From NCBI RefSeq assembly GCF_001418085.1, contig NZ_LIQH01000027.1:172718-236717 (forward strand): a stretch of 64,000 nt of DNA. The letters run 5' to 3'. The notes under the pieces were generated by a model. The model was given only the letters and a program-made list of their open reading frames with translations. It did not search any database and was not told the origin of the DNA. This DNA comes from Lacinutrix algicola (GTDB lineage: Bacteria > Bacteroidota > Bacteroidia > Flavobacteriales > Flavobacteriaceae). The translations under genes were made by a program, and so were the position numbers. Shown piece by piece: positions 8,829 through 16,979 of this stretch (within the stretch, counting starts at the first letter, position 1; every line of letters begins with the position of its first letter).

Positions 8829-9386
8829 TTAGTTAGGACGGTTACCATTTCCTAAAACAACATCTATTTTAGAGTGTTTTGGTAGTAAAGTCCCAGGTTT
8901 TAAAACCTTGCCTTCAAAACGTAAGTTTAACACTTCGTCTTTACCTATATTGTCTACATATGTTTTCTTACCTATTTCAAAATTTAAAGCCTCTAAAGTA
9001 GGCCTAGCTTGACGAAACGTACGGTTAACAATATTTGGTACTGGTATTTTTCTATATCCTGAAGGATTAAGTGTTAGGTATATTTTTCTATTTTCTTTTA
9101 CATTTTCTCCTGCCGGAGGTTCTTGTTCTATAACAGAATATTTAGGATAATCTGGATTAAAATTAGCAGAATCCTGAATTTCCATAACTAGATTGTTTTC
9201 ATCTAATTCTATTTTAGCAACATCTATAGACTTTCCTGTTAAATTTGGAACAACTTCAAAGTTACCGTGATTAGTGGTAATATTTAACCACTTAATAATA
9301 ATAAAGCATAAAACTAATAGTGCAATTAAAGCTAAGGCAAGCTGCTTAAAAAACGTTTTACTTGTTAGAAATTTAATAATACTCAT
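8829..9386 (-). CDS. Membrane-anchored PASTA domain protein
   Basis: One transmembrane helix (about residues 14-34) is followed by two PASTA domains (about 43-107 and 112-182), each with the V-P-N-hydrophobic start (VVPNLTGKSIDVAK, PVPNIVNRTFRQAR) and the EQEPPAGENV-type loop. There is no kinase domain and no transpeptidase domain. PASTA modules bind peptidoglycan fragments or beta-lactams in other proteins, so a periplasmic wall-sensing or scaffolding role is possible. It is upstream of rluD and divergent from ddl, a cell-wall gene. Confidence 0.85.
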   Translation of the reverse strand: MSIIKFLTSKTFFKQLALALIALLVLCFIIIKWLNITTNHGNFEVVPNLTGKSIDVAKIELDENNLVMEIQDSANFNPDYPKYSVIEQEPPAGENVKENRKIYLTLNPSGYRKIPVPNIVNRTFRQARPTLEALNFEIGKKTYVDNIGKDEVLNLRFEGKVLKPGTLLPKHSKIDVVLGNGNRPN

Positions 9387-9575
9387 TGGTTAATTTTAAT
9401 TAAAAGAGGTTAAAAGCTTTATCGTTATTTTCACAACTAAAAAGGTATGCAAATATATAAAAACAAAAAGGTTTTCGTTTGCTATAAAATAAATGATATT
9501 TTAGCTCTGTAAATAAATTTGAAGCTTATGGTTTGCTTCTTATAATTTATACGAAATTTAACGGTTTTAAGACTA

Positions 9576-9589
9576 CCGCTTTCGCGGAA
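9576..9589. repeat. Short palindromic repeat CCGC-TTTC-GCGG before ddl
   Basis: A 4-bp GC stem with loop TTTC in very AT-rich surroundings, ending seven bases before the ddl ATG. The 13 bases CGCTTTCGCGGAA recur exactly, inverted, at 57745-57757. It could hinder ribosome loading or only be a dispersed repeat. Confidence 0.5.
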
Positions 9590-9596
9590 ATTAAAG

Positions 9597-10571
9597 ATGA
9601 AAAAAAATATTGCCATAATAATGGGTGGTTATTCTAGCGAATACCAAATTTCTATAAAAAGCGGTAACGTTGTCTATAATAATTTAGACAAAAATAAGTA
9701 TAACGCATACCGCATACACATATTTGAAAACAAATGGGTATATGTAGACACTTTTGATACTGAATTTCCAGTTGACAAAAACGATTTTTCCGTTTTGGTT
9801 AATGATATTAAAATTACTTTCGACTGTGTTTTTAATGCTATTCATGGCTCTCCCGGAGAAGATGGCTTTATGCAATCTTACTTCGAACTTATTAAAATGC
9901 CGCAAACAAGTTGTAATGCTTACCAAGCAGCTTTAACATTTAATAAGCGAGATTGCTTAAGCGTACTAAAACCTTACGGTATTTTAACTGCCGAAAGTTA
10001 CTATCTAAATTTAGGTGATACTGTAAATGAAGATGAGATTATTACAAAAGTAGGATTGCCTTGTTTTGTAAAAGCGAATAAAGCTGGTAGTAGTTTTGGG
10101 ATTTCTAAAGTCCATAAAAAAGAGGCACTACAAGCAGCAATAGACAACTCTTTTAAAGAAGATGATGAAATTATAATAGAATCTTTTCTTGATGGCATTG
10201 AAGTTTCGGTTGGTGTAATTACCTATAAAGGTGAAACTAAAGTATTACCAATAACAGAAATTGTAAGTGAGAATGATTTTTTTGACTACGAAGCAAAATA
10301 CCTTGGTAAATCTCAAGAAATTACGCCTGCAAGATTATCTAAAACACAAGAAGACAAAGTAAATATCCTTGCTAAAAAAGTATATAATGTTTTAAAAATG
10401 AAAGGCTTCTCGAGAAGTGAATTTATTTTTAAAGACGGAGAACCACATTTACTAGAAATGAATACTATACCTGGTTTAACCAACGAAAGCATTTTACCAC
10501 AACAAGCAGCTAAGGCAGGAATTACAATGTCTGAACTATTTGAGAGCGCAATTAACGAGGCTTTAAAATAA
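9597..10571 (+). CDS. ddl: D-alanine--D-alanine ligase
   Basis: Joins two D-alanines with ATP for peptidoglycan synthesis in the cytoplasm. It begins MKKNIAIIMGGYSSEYQIS, the N-terminal signature of Ddl. It continues with the FNAIHGSPGEDG loop, the ATP-grasp part (GLPCFVKANKAGSSFGISKV) and the metal/product-binding LLEMNTIPGLTNESI near the C-terminus. The 324-residue length is normal. coaD follows after 18 bases and probably shares the transcript. A GC-rich hairpin sits directly before the start. Confidence 0.96.
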   Translation: MKKNIAIIMGGYSSEYQISIKSGNVVYNNLDKNKYNAYRIHIFENKWVYVDTFDTEFPVDKNDFSVLVNDIKITFDCVFNAIHGSPGEDGFMQSYFELIKMPQTSCNAYQAALTFNKRDCLSVLKPYGILTAESYYLNLGDTVNEDEIITKVGLPCFVKANKAGSSFGISKVHKKEALQAAIDNSFKEDDEIIIESFLDGIEVSVGVITYKGETKVLPITEIVSENDFFDYEAKYLGKSQEITPARLSKTQEDKVNILAKKVYNVLKMKGFSRSEFIFKDGEPHLLEMNTIPGLTNESILPQQAAKAGITMSELFESAINEALK

Positions 10572-10589
10572 AAATTGTAATTTTATAGT

Positions 10590-11048
10590 ATGAGAAAAGC
10601 ACTATTCCCAGGATCTTTCGACCCTATAACTTCTGGACATTACGATATTATTAAACGAGGCGTTACTTTGTTTGATGAAGTTATAGTTGCTATAGGTGTA
10701 AATTCTGCAAAAAAATACATGTTCTCCTTAGAAGAAAGAATGGATTTTATAAAAGAAGCCTTTAAAGATGAACCAAAAATTAAGGTTGTAAGCTACAAAG
10801 GCTTAACTGTACATTTTTGTCAAGAATTAGGAATAGATTTTATTCTTCGAGGACTTAGAAATCCTGCAGATTTTGAGTTTGAAAAAGCCATTGCGCATAC
10901 CAATAGAGATTTAGCTCCTATAGAAACAGTATTTCTATTAACCGCTGCAAGTACAAGCTACATTTCATCTTCTATTGTTAGAGAAGTAATAAGAAATAAT
11001 GGAGATTATACTAAACTAGTTCCAAATAGTGTAAGGGTTAAAAAGTAA
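10590..11048 (+). CDS. coaD: Phosphopantetheine adenylyltransferase
   Basis: Catalyses the fourth step of coenzyme A synthesis. The start ALFPGSFDPITSGHYDII contains the nucleotidyltransferase SGHYD motif, and ISSSIVREV near the C-terminus is the second signature. GLRNPADFEFE matches the pantetheine-binding region. The 152-residue length is typical. It follows ddl closely; the hybrid kinase gene meets it tail to tail with a two-base gap and no visible terminator between them. Confidence 0.96.
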   Translation: MRKALFPGSFDPITSGHYDIIKRGVTLFDEVIVAIGVNSAKKYMFSLEERMDFIKEAFKDEPKIKVVSYKGLTVHFCQELGIDFILRGLRNPADFEFEKAIAHTNRDLAPIETVFLLTAASTSYISSSIVREVIRNNGDYTKLVPNSVRVKK

Positions 11049-11050
11049 AT

Positions 11051-13213
11051 TTACTGCCTTCTATGCATTGCTTTTGTAATGGTTTCTACAAAATCTTTAG
11101 TTATAAAAGGCTTCAATATATAGTCGTCCATACCGTGCATACTAGCTTTTACTTCTACTTCATTTTTTGTTGCAGCGGTTAAAGCAACAATTGCCACATC
11201 TTTATTAAACTCTCTAATTAGTTCTGTTGTTTCATAACCATCTAACTCAGGCATATGTATATCCATTAAAATACAATCAAACTCTTCCTCTTTAACTAAC
11301 GCTATTGCTTTAGCACCTGAATCCACTGCTTTTGATTTGATATCTAAATGGTCGAGTACTTTACGAGTTACTAATTGATTTATTTTATTATCGTCTACAA
11401 TTAAAAAACTCTTGTTTTTAATATATTCTAACTGACTTTTATATATAATAATAGGTAAACTATCAATTTCAGTAACTCTAAAATTAAGTTCGAAAAAGAA
11501 AGTAGAACCTTCATTTTTTTTACTTGTTACACTTATATCACTTCCCATTACTACTAATAGACGCTTAACAATGGATAAACCTAAACCTGTTCCTTTATAC
11601 GATCTTCCATTTTTAGAATGTTCTTGATAAAAATCTTCAAATACTTGACTTTGCATTTCTTCAGAAATACCAGACCCATTATCTACAATCTTAAATGCTA
11701 ATCTAACCTCATCCTCCTCAACATCTTTTAACCTATCTATTTCAATTTCTATATGTCCATTATTGGTGAATTTAATAGCATTTGAGATTAAATTTATGAG
11801 TATTTGAGACACTTTTAAAGAATCTCCGGTTAATGATTGAGGAATATTTTCGTCGTATTTAAAGCTTATAGTGTTATTACTATCTCTTAATGCATATTCT
11901 AAACTCTCAATAATATTAGATACAAGATTTTTTAATTCAAAATCTATTTGCTGTATTTTCATTTTACCAGATTCCACCTTATTAAGCTCTAATACGTTAT
12001 TTATTAAAGACATTAAATGGTTTCCAGAAAACCGAAGAGACTCTATATATTCTTTGTGCTTTACGCTTACATTTTCTTTTAATAACAATCCAGAAAGCTC
12101 AATAACAGCATACAAAGGAGTACGAAGTTCATGGCTAATTTCTGAATAAAAATCACTTTTCACCTTAGATAGATTTTCAGCCTTATCCTTGGCTAACTTT
12201 AATTGTTTATTTTTTTTATAAATCCAATAACCACTAAAAAGCAATACTAAACTAAAAAGAACTAAAAGAATATTATAAATCTTAGATTTTTTAATAATCT
12301 CTTTTTGTATGGCTTGTTCTTTTTTTACAAAATTAAGTTTCTCTTCATTTTCTTTAATTTTATAAGCAGCCTCAATTTCTTTAACTTTTCCAAATTCTTT
12401 TATTGAAACGATAGAGTCGTTTGCTATAATGAATTTACTCTGCAATTCATATGCTTTTTCAAAATCTCCTTTTTCGGCATTTAAATTTGCACTACCTCTG
12501 TAAAGTTCCGCAATAGCTACTTGAAAATTATGTTTCTCACAATAAGCAATACTTCTATTATAATACATTGTAGATTTTTTCTCATCTTCCAATTTAAAAT
12601 AGATATAACTTAACGTTTCATAAATATGTGCCAGAATTACATCTCCTTTTAATTCTTTAGTAGAATTATAAACATCTAGAGCTTCCATAATATATGGCAA
12701 CGCCTCTTTGTATTTCTTTTGTTTATCTACTAAATTATAACCTACATTATATAAAGGATAAATTAAAGCTGAATTATTATCTAATTTTCTAGCAAGTTTT
12801 AATGCTCGTTCAAAGTTTTCGTTAGACTTTTCTATTTGCTCAGAATCTCTATAATTAACACCTAAATTATTGTAAACAAGTATAACACCAGAAGTATCTT
12901 TTAATTTAGTGTAAAGATCTAAAGATTTATATAAGTAATGATAGCTTAAAGAATCGTTTTTGGCATAGAAATAAGCATTTCCAAGAACATTATAAGTTTT
13001 AGCAATTAATCCTTCCTCATTGTTTTCTATAGCAAATTCTAGAACAGAATTACTCATCACTATGGCTTCTCCATATTTATTATTCTCCATTAAATCGAAA
13101 GCATCCCTTATGTAAATAGACATAGAGTCAAGCTTTGCATCAATCTTATCTTGAGCGAATAAAGAAGAGGATATGCTTAATAAGAGAATGAAACACAAGA
13201 AGTAGCGTTTCAT
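11051..13213 (-). CDS. TPR-containing hybrid sensor histidine kinase with receiver domain
   Basis: A signal peptide (MKRYFLCFILLLSISSSLFAQ) is followed by TPR-like repeats to about residue 290 and a transmembrane helix near 312-332. The kinase core follows: H-box FYSEISHELRTPL near 357, N-box NLISNAIKFT, G-box GTGLGLSIVKRL. A C-terminal receiver domain begins at about 605 (FLIVDDNKINQ, phosphoacceptor in LMDIHMPELDG, switch Lys in YILKPF). An ATG 30 bases further upstream would spoil the signal peptide, so this start is preferred. There is no output domain, so a phosphotransfer partner is needed; the Hpt protein near 47 kb is one candidate. The ligand is unknown. Confidence 0.88.
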   Translation of the reverse strand: MKRYFLCFILLLSISSSLFAQDKIDAKLDSMSIYIRDAFDLMENNKYGEAIVMSNSVLEFAIENNEEGLIAKTYNVLGNAYFYAKNDSLSYHYLYKSLDLYTKLKDTSGVILVYNNLGVNYRDSEQIEKSNENFERALKLARKLDNNSALIYPLYNVGYNLVDKQKKYKEALPYIMEALDVYNSTKELKGDVILAHIYETLSYIYFKLEDEKKSTMYYNRSIAYCEKHNFQVAIAELYRGSANLNAEKGDFEKAYELQSKFIIANDSIVSIKEFGKVKEIEAAYKIKENEEKLNFVKKEQAIQKEIIKKSKIYNILLVLFSLVLLFSGYWIYKKNKQLKLAKDKAENLSKVKSDFYSEISHELRTPLYAVIELSGLLLKENVSVKHKEYIESLRFSGNHLMSLINNVLELNKVESGKMKIQQIDFELKNLVSNIIESLEYALRDSNNTISFKYDENIPQSLTGDSLKVSQILINLISNAIKFTNNGHIEIEIDRLKDVEEDEVRLAFKIVDNGSGISEEMQSQVFEDFYQEHSKNGRSYKGTGLGLSIVKRLLVVMGSDISVTSKKNEGSTFFFELNFRVTEIDSLPIIIYKSQLEYIKNKSFLIVDDNKINQLVTRKVLDHLDIKSKAVDSGAKAIALVKEEEFDCILMDIHMPELDGYETTELIREFNKDVAIVALTAATKNEVEVKASMHGMDDYILKPFITKDFVETITKAMHRRQ

Positions 13214-13397
13214 TATAAAAAAATTAGTCATAATAAAGGGCAAAACAACATTTAAACGTAAAAATACGTATTTTAATCGATGTATGTATTTATATTAAAC
13301 TTAAAAAAATGTTAAAAACATTTCACCCTAAACAATAACTATCAAACACTTAGCACAAAAAATAAGAAAAAAAATAGCCTATACAGTATTAATATAT

Positions 13398-13430
13398 AAA
13401 AATAGGCTCCTAAATTAGGAGCCTATTTTT
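13398..13430. terminator. Intrinsic terminator after the SulP gene
   Basis: A nearly perfect palindrome, AATAGGCTCC on one side and GGAGCCTATT on the other around TAAATTA, flanked by A and T runs. It abuts the SulP stop codon and could work in both directions. Confidence 0.85.
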
Positions 13431-15092
13431 CTAAAATTTATATTCAGAAAGTGGTTTTGGGAACTCTTCTGGATTTGCAGCTAAGTGATATCTTGGATCA
13501 TCTATATCTTCAACTATAACTTCTCTAAACTTAGGATTTGCCTTATACATTAAAACTTTACAATCTTCACTTAAATGCTTAAGCTTAATTGTTTTTCCTT
13601 CAGCTCTATATTTTTCAACTAAATTAAAAATAGCTTCTAAAGCAGAATGATCACTAACACGAGATTCAACAAAATCAATCTCTACATTTTCCGGATCGGT
13701 TTTAACATCAAACTTATCGTTAAAGGCTTGAATACTTCCAAAAAATAGTGGTCCCCAAATTTCGTAAACCTTAGTCCCATCTTGTTTTATGCGTTTTCTA
13801 GCTCTAATTTTCTTAGCATTCTCCCAAGCAAATACTAAAGCTGAAATTATTACACCTACAAAAACTGCAACTGCTAAATCTACAAATACTGTAACTAAAG
13901 ATACTGTAATAAGCACGATAGCATCAGACATTGGTATTTTCTTTAAAATTCTAAAACTAGACCATGCAAAAGTTTCAATAACCATCATAAACATTACACC
14001 TACTAAAGCTGCAATTGGCACCATTTCTATTAACTTATCTGCAAATAAAATAAAGGACAATAAAGTAACAGCCATCATTATTCCAGATAAACGCCCACGT
14101 CCACCAGCATTTACATTAATTACAGTTTGACCAATCATACCACAACCACCTGTTCCTCCAAATAAACCAGAAACAATGTTTCCTGCTCCTTGCGCTACGC
14201 ATTCTCTGTTTCCATTTCCTCTTGTATCGGTTAACTCATCGACTAAATTCATAGTCATTAAAGATTCTATTAAACCTACCGAAGCAGCTAAAAAGGCTGG
14301 TAATGCAATAAATTTAAGTGTATCTAAATTAAACGGTAACTTTTCCCAAAGTTCCATGTTTGGTGTTGGAAATTCTCCTTTTAAACCTGTTCCTCCACCT
14401 TCAACAATATAAGACCCAACAGTAGAAACATCCATATTAAAACCAACCACAATAAGACTGGTTATTAAAATAGCTGTTAATGCAGCAGGTATTTTTTTAG
14501 TAATTTTAGGTAATCCCCAAATTATTCCCATAGTAAATAGAACTAAACCAATCATGATATATAATTCTGAACCTTGCATATAAGTACCTACATATTCTTT
14601 TACTCCTGCATCTGAAACTTGTAAAGATTTATGTGAAAACATTTTTACCTGTGCCATAAAGATGACGATAGATAAACCGTTTACAAAACCCATCATTACT
14701 GGGTGCGGAATTAAACGCACAAAACGACCTAATTTAAAAACTCCTGCAAAAATTTGAATAATCCCCATTAACACCACACAGGCCATAAGGTAGAAAAAGC
14801 CCATGTTTTCAATAGGCACATCCATTAACATTCCTTTAGTATGTCCATCTGCAATCATTGTAACAAAAATTACAGCAACAGCTCCTGCAGCACCAGAAAT
14901 TAAACCTGGTCTACCTCCAAAAATAGCTGTAATTAATCCTATAATAAATGCTCCAGACAAAGCCATTAATGGATCTATTTGCGCAACAAAGGCAAAAGCA
15001 ACAACCTCAGGAATCATTGCTAAAGACACGGTTATTCCGGCTAAAACATCATCTTTTGCATTTGGCACTATCTTTCTTATAAACTCAGTCAT
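13431..15092 (-). CDS. SulP-family inorganic anion transporter with STAS domain
   Basis: A 553-residue inner-membrane protein with 10 or more hydrophobic segments. It carries the SulP signatures near the start (GITVSLAMIPEVVAFAFVAQ, PLMALSGAFIIGLITAIFGG, GLISGAAGAVAVI) and GGTGGCGMIGQTVINVNAGG about midway. A C-terminal STAS domain occupies about residues 440-540. The family carries sulfate, bicarbonate or other anions, often with sodium or protons; the substrate cannot be read from sequence. It is a single-gene unit with its own -7 box and terminator. No carbonic anhydrase is next to it. Confidence 0.9.
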   Translation of the reverse strand: MTEFIRKIVPNAKDDVLAGITVSLAMIPEVVAFAFVAQIDPLMALSGAFIIGLITAIFGGRPGLISGAAGAVAVIFVTMIADGHTKGMLMDVPIENMGFFYLMACVVLMGIIQIFAGVFKLGRFVRLIPHPVMMGFVNGLSIVIFMAQVKMFSHKSLQVSDAGVKEYVGTYMQGSELYIMIGLVLFTMGIIWGLPKITKKIPAALTAILITSLIVVGFNMDVSTVGSYIVEGGGTGLKGEFPTPNMELWEKLPFNLDTLKFIALPAFLAASVGLIESLMTMNLVDELTDTRGNGNRECVAQGAGNIVSGLFGGTGGCGMIGQTVINVNAGGRGRLSGIMMAVTLLSFILFADKLIEMVPIAALVGVMFMMVIETFAWSSFRILKKIPMSDAIVLITVSLVTVFVDLAVAVFVGVIISALVFAWENAKKIRARKRIKQDGTKVYEIWGPLFFGSIQAFNDKFDVKTDPENVEIDFVESRVSDHSALEAIFNLVEKYRAEGKTIKLKHLSEDCKVLMYKANPKFREVIVEDIDDPRYHLAANPEEFPKPLSEYKF

Positions 15093-15111
15093 TATCTATT
15101 TTTTGAAGCTG

Positions 15112-15119
15112 CAAAAGTA
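15112..15119 (-). promoter_or_regulatory. -7 promoter box of the SulP gene
   Basis: TACTTTTG fits TAnnTTTG and lies 20 bases before the SulP start codon, giving a short leader. Confidence 0.6.
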
Positions 15120-15153
15120 CGTTTAATTAATAGATACACAAACTTGCAATTCC

Positions 15154-15161
15154 TATATTTG
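15154..15161 (+). promoter_or_regulatory. -7 promoter box of the M14 peptidase gene
   Basis: TATATTTG, an exact TAnnTTTG match, 29 bases before the ATG. The -33 element is not obvious. Confidence 0.6.
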
Positions 15162-15190
15162 TTTCATTCTCTATTATTAAATATTTTAAA

Positions 15191-16924
15191 ATGAAGAAAA
15201 TACTTATACTCATACTTGTTATTATTAGTTTTAGTTGCGAGACTAAAACTAATTTCGATTTCACAACTGTTTTCGAAAAATCGAACGGCTTAGAAACTGC
15301 AACTTATGCAGAAACTATTGCATATTATAGAGCTCTATCTAAAGAATACACTTCTATAGCTATTGATTCTATAGGAGAAACAGATTCTGGGAAACCGCTT
15401 CATATTATTACACTTAATAAAGACAAAAACTTTGATTTTTCGGAGATAAGAAAAAACAAACGTATTCTTCTAATAAACAACGGCATACATCCTGGAGAAA
15501 GCGATGGAATAGACGCAACTATGATGCTCTATCGCGATCTTGCTAAAGGCAAAATAACAATACCAGATAGCACAGTAATTGTAACTATTCCTATTTACAA
15601 TATTGGAGGTAGTTTAAATAGAAACTCTACTTCTAGAACAAACCAAAACGGACCTAAAGAATATGGTTTTAGAGGTAATGCTAGAAATTACGATTTAAAC
15701 AGAGATTTCATTAAATGTGATACTAAAAACGCTAAATCTTTTGCAGAAATATTTCATTTAGTCCAACCCGATGTGTTTATAGACAACCATGTTAGTAATG
15801 GTGCTGATTATCAATATACTTTAACACACTTATTTACACAACACAATAAACTTGGTGGAAAATTAGGTAACTATATACATACTGAAATGATGCCAAATTT
15901 AGAACAAAAACTAACAGATAAAGAATGGGACATTACTCCTTATGTTAATGTTTACAACAGAACTCCAGATAATGGCTTCTCTCAATTTAAAGATTCTCCT
16001 CGTTACTCTACAGGTTACACTACACTCTTTAATACTTTAGGAATGATGGTAGAAACACACATGTTAAAACCATATAAACAACGTGTTGAAGGGACTTATG
16101 AGTTAATGAAAAGCATGATTGAGATAACCGAAAATGATGGCAAAAAAATAAAGCAATTACGTAAAGAAGCTAACACCAATTTTATTACACAAAAAAATTA
16201 CACCTTAAGTTGGAAAATAGACACATTAAAGCAGTCTATCCTAAACTTTAAAGGTTTTGAAGGAGAGGTTATAACTAGTGAAGTTACTGGAAAAAATCGC
16301 CTAAAATATAATAGACAGATGCCCTTTGAAAAAGAAGTAAATTATCTGAATTACTTTAAACCAAATATTGAAGTAACAATCCCGAAGGCTTATATTATTC
16401 CTAAAGGTTGGTATACTGTTATCGACTTATTAAAGTTGAATAACACTGACATGTTTCAGCTAAAAAAAGATTCTACATTAACTGTAGAAAGCTATAGGAT
16501 TGAAGATTACAAAAGTAAGAAAACACCATACGAAGGACACTATCTCCATTTTGACACTTCTATTTCTTCTAGCCCAAAAACAACAACTTTTAAGGAAGGA
16601 GATTATATCATTAAAACCAATCAACCAAGTTTTAGATACATTGTAGAGACTTTAGAGCCTCAGGCTCCGGACTCCTTTTTTAATTGGAATTTTTTCGATA
16701 CTATTTTACAGCAAAAAGAAGGCTTCTCTGCTTATGTTTGGGAAGACAAGGCTTTAGAAATATTAAATAAAGACTATATATTAAAAGCTAAATTTGAAGC
16801 TAAAAAAAATGCCGAATTAGACTTTGCTAAAAGTTGGTACGCACAATTAGATTGGCTCCATAAACACAGTGAAAACTACGAAAAAGCTCATTTACAATAT
16901 CCTGTTTATAGAGTATTGTATTAA
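15191..16924 (+). CDS. M14-family zinc carboxypeptidase, lipoprotein
   Basis: The start MKKILILILVIISFSCE is a lipoprotein signal peptide with the lipobox Cys at about 17, so the enzyme is probably anchored in the envelope. The zinc motif is NNGIHPGESDG (HxxE, near residue 100). GNARNYDLNRDF gives the Arg/Asn/Arg substrate-binding stretch, and DNHVSNGADYQ supplies the third zinc His. The catalytic Glu is probably in MMVETHML near 290. At 577 residues it is longer than a bare M14 domain, with about 250 extra C-terminal residues of unknown role. It has its own promoter and terminator. Confidence 0.85.
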   Translation: MKKILILILVIISFSCETKTNFDFTTVFEKSNGLETATYAETIAYYRALSKEYTSIAIDSIGETDSGKPLHIITLNKDKNFDFSEIRKNKRILLINNGIHPGESDGIDATMMLYRDLAKGKITIPDSTVIVTIPIYNIGGSLNRNSTSRTNQNGPKEYGFRGNARNYDLNRDFIKCDTKNAKSFAEIFHLVQPDVFIDNHVSNGADYQYTLTHLFTQHNKLGGKLGNYIHTEMMPNLEQKLTDKEWDITPYVNVYNRTPDNGFSQFKDSPRYSTGYTTLFNTLGMMVETHMLKPYKQRVEGTYELMKSMIEITENDGKKIKQLRKEANTNFITQKNYTLSWKIDTLKQSILNFKGFEGEVITSEVTGKNRLKYNRQMPFEKEVNYLNYFKPNIEVTIPKAYIIPKGWYTVIDLLKLNNTDMFQLKKDSTLTVESYRIEDYKSKKTPYEGHYLHFDTSISSSPKTTTFKEGDYIIKTNQPSFRYIVETLEPQAPDSFFNWNFFDTILQQKEGFSAYVWEDKALEILNKDYILKAKFEAKKNAELDFAKSWYAQLDWLHKHSENYEKAHLQYPVYRVLY

Positions 16925-16925
16925 T

Positions 16926-16957
16926 AAAAAAGGCCACTACAATTGTAGTGGCCTTTT
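16926..16957. terminator. Bidirectional intrinsic terminator
   Basis: AAGGCCACTAC and GTAGTGGCCTT pair perfectly around AATT, with A and T runs on the two sides. It lies between two convergent genes and serves both. Confidence 0.9.
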
Positions 16958-16979
16958 AAAATTTAACTCGTTAATTATA

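Noticed and set aside
13789..15126. Several plus-strand open frames of 78-113 codons opposite the SulP gene
   Set aside because: They are antisense shadows of a well-supported transporter; their composition (Thr/Ile/Ala-rich, no starts with leader) follows from the membrane-protein codons on the other strand.
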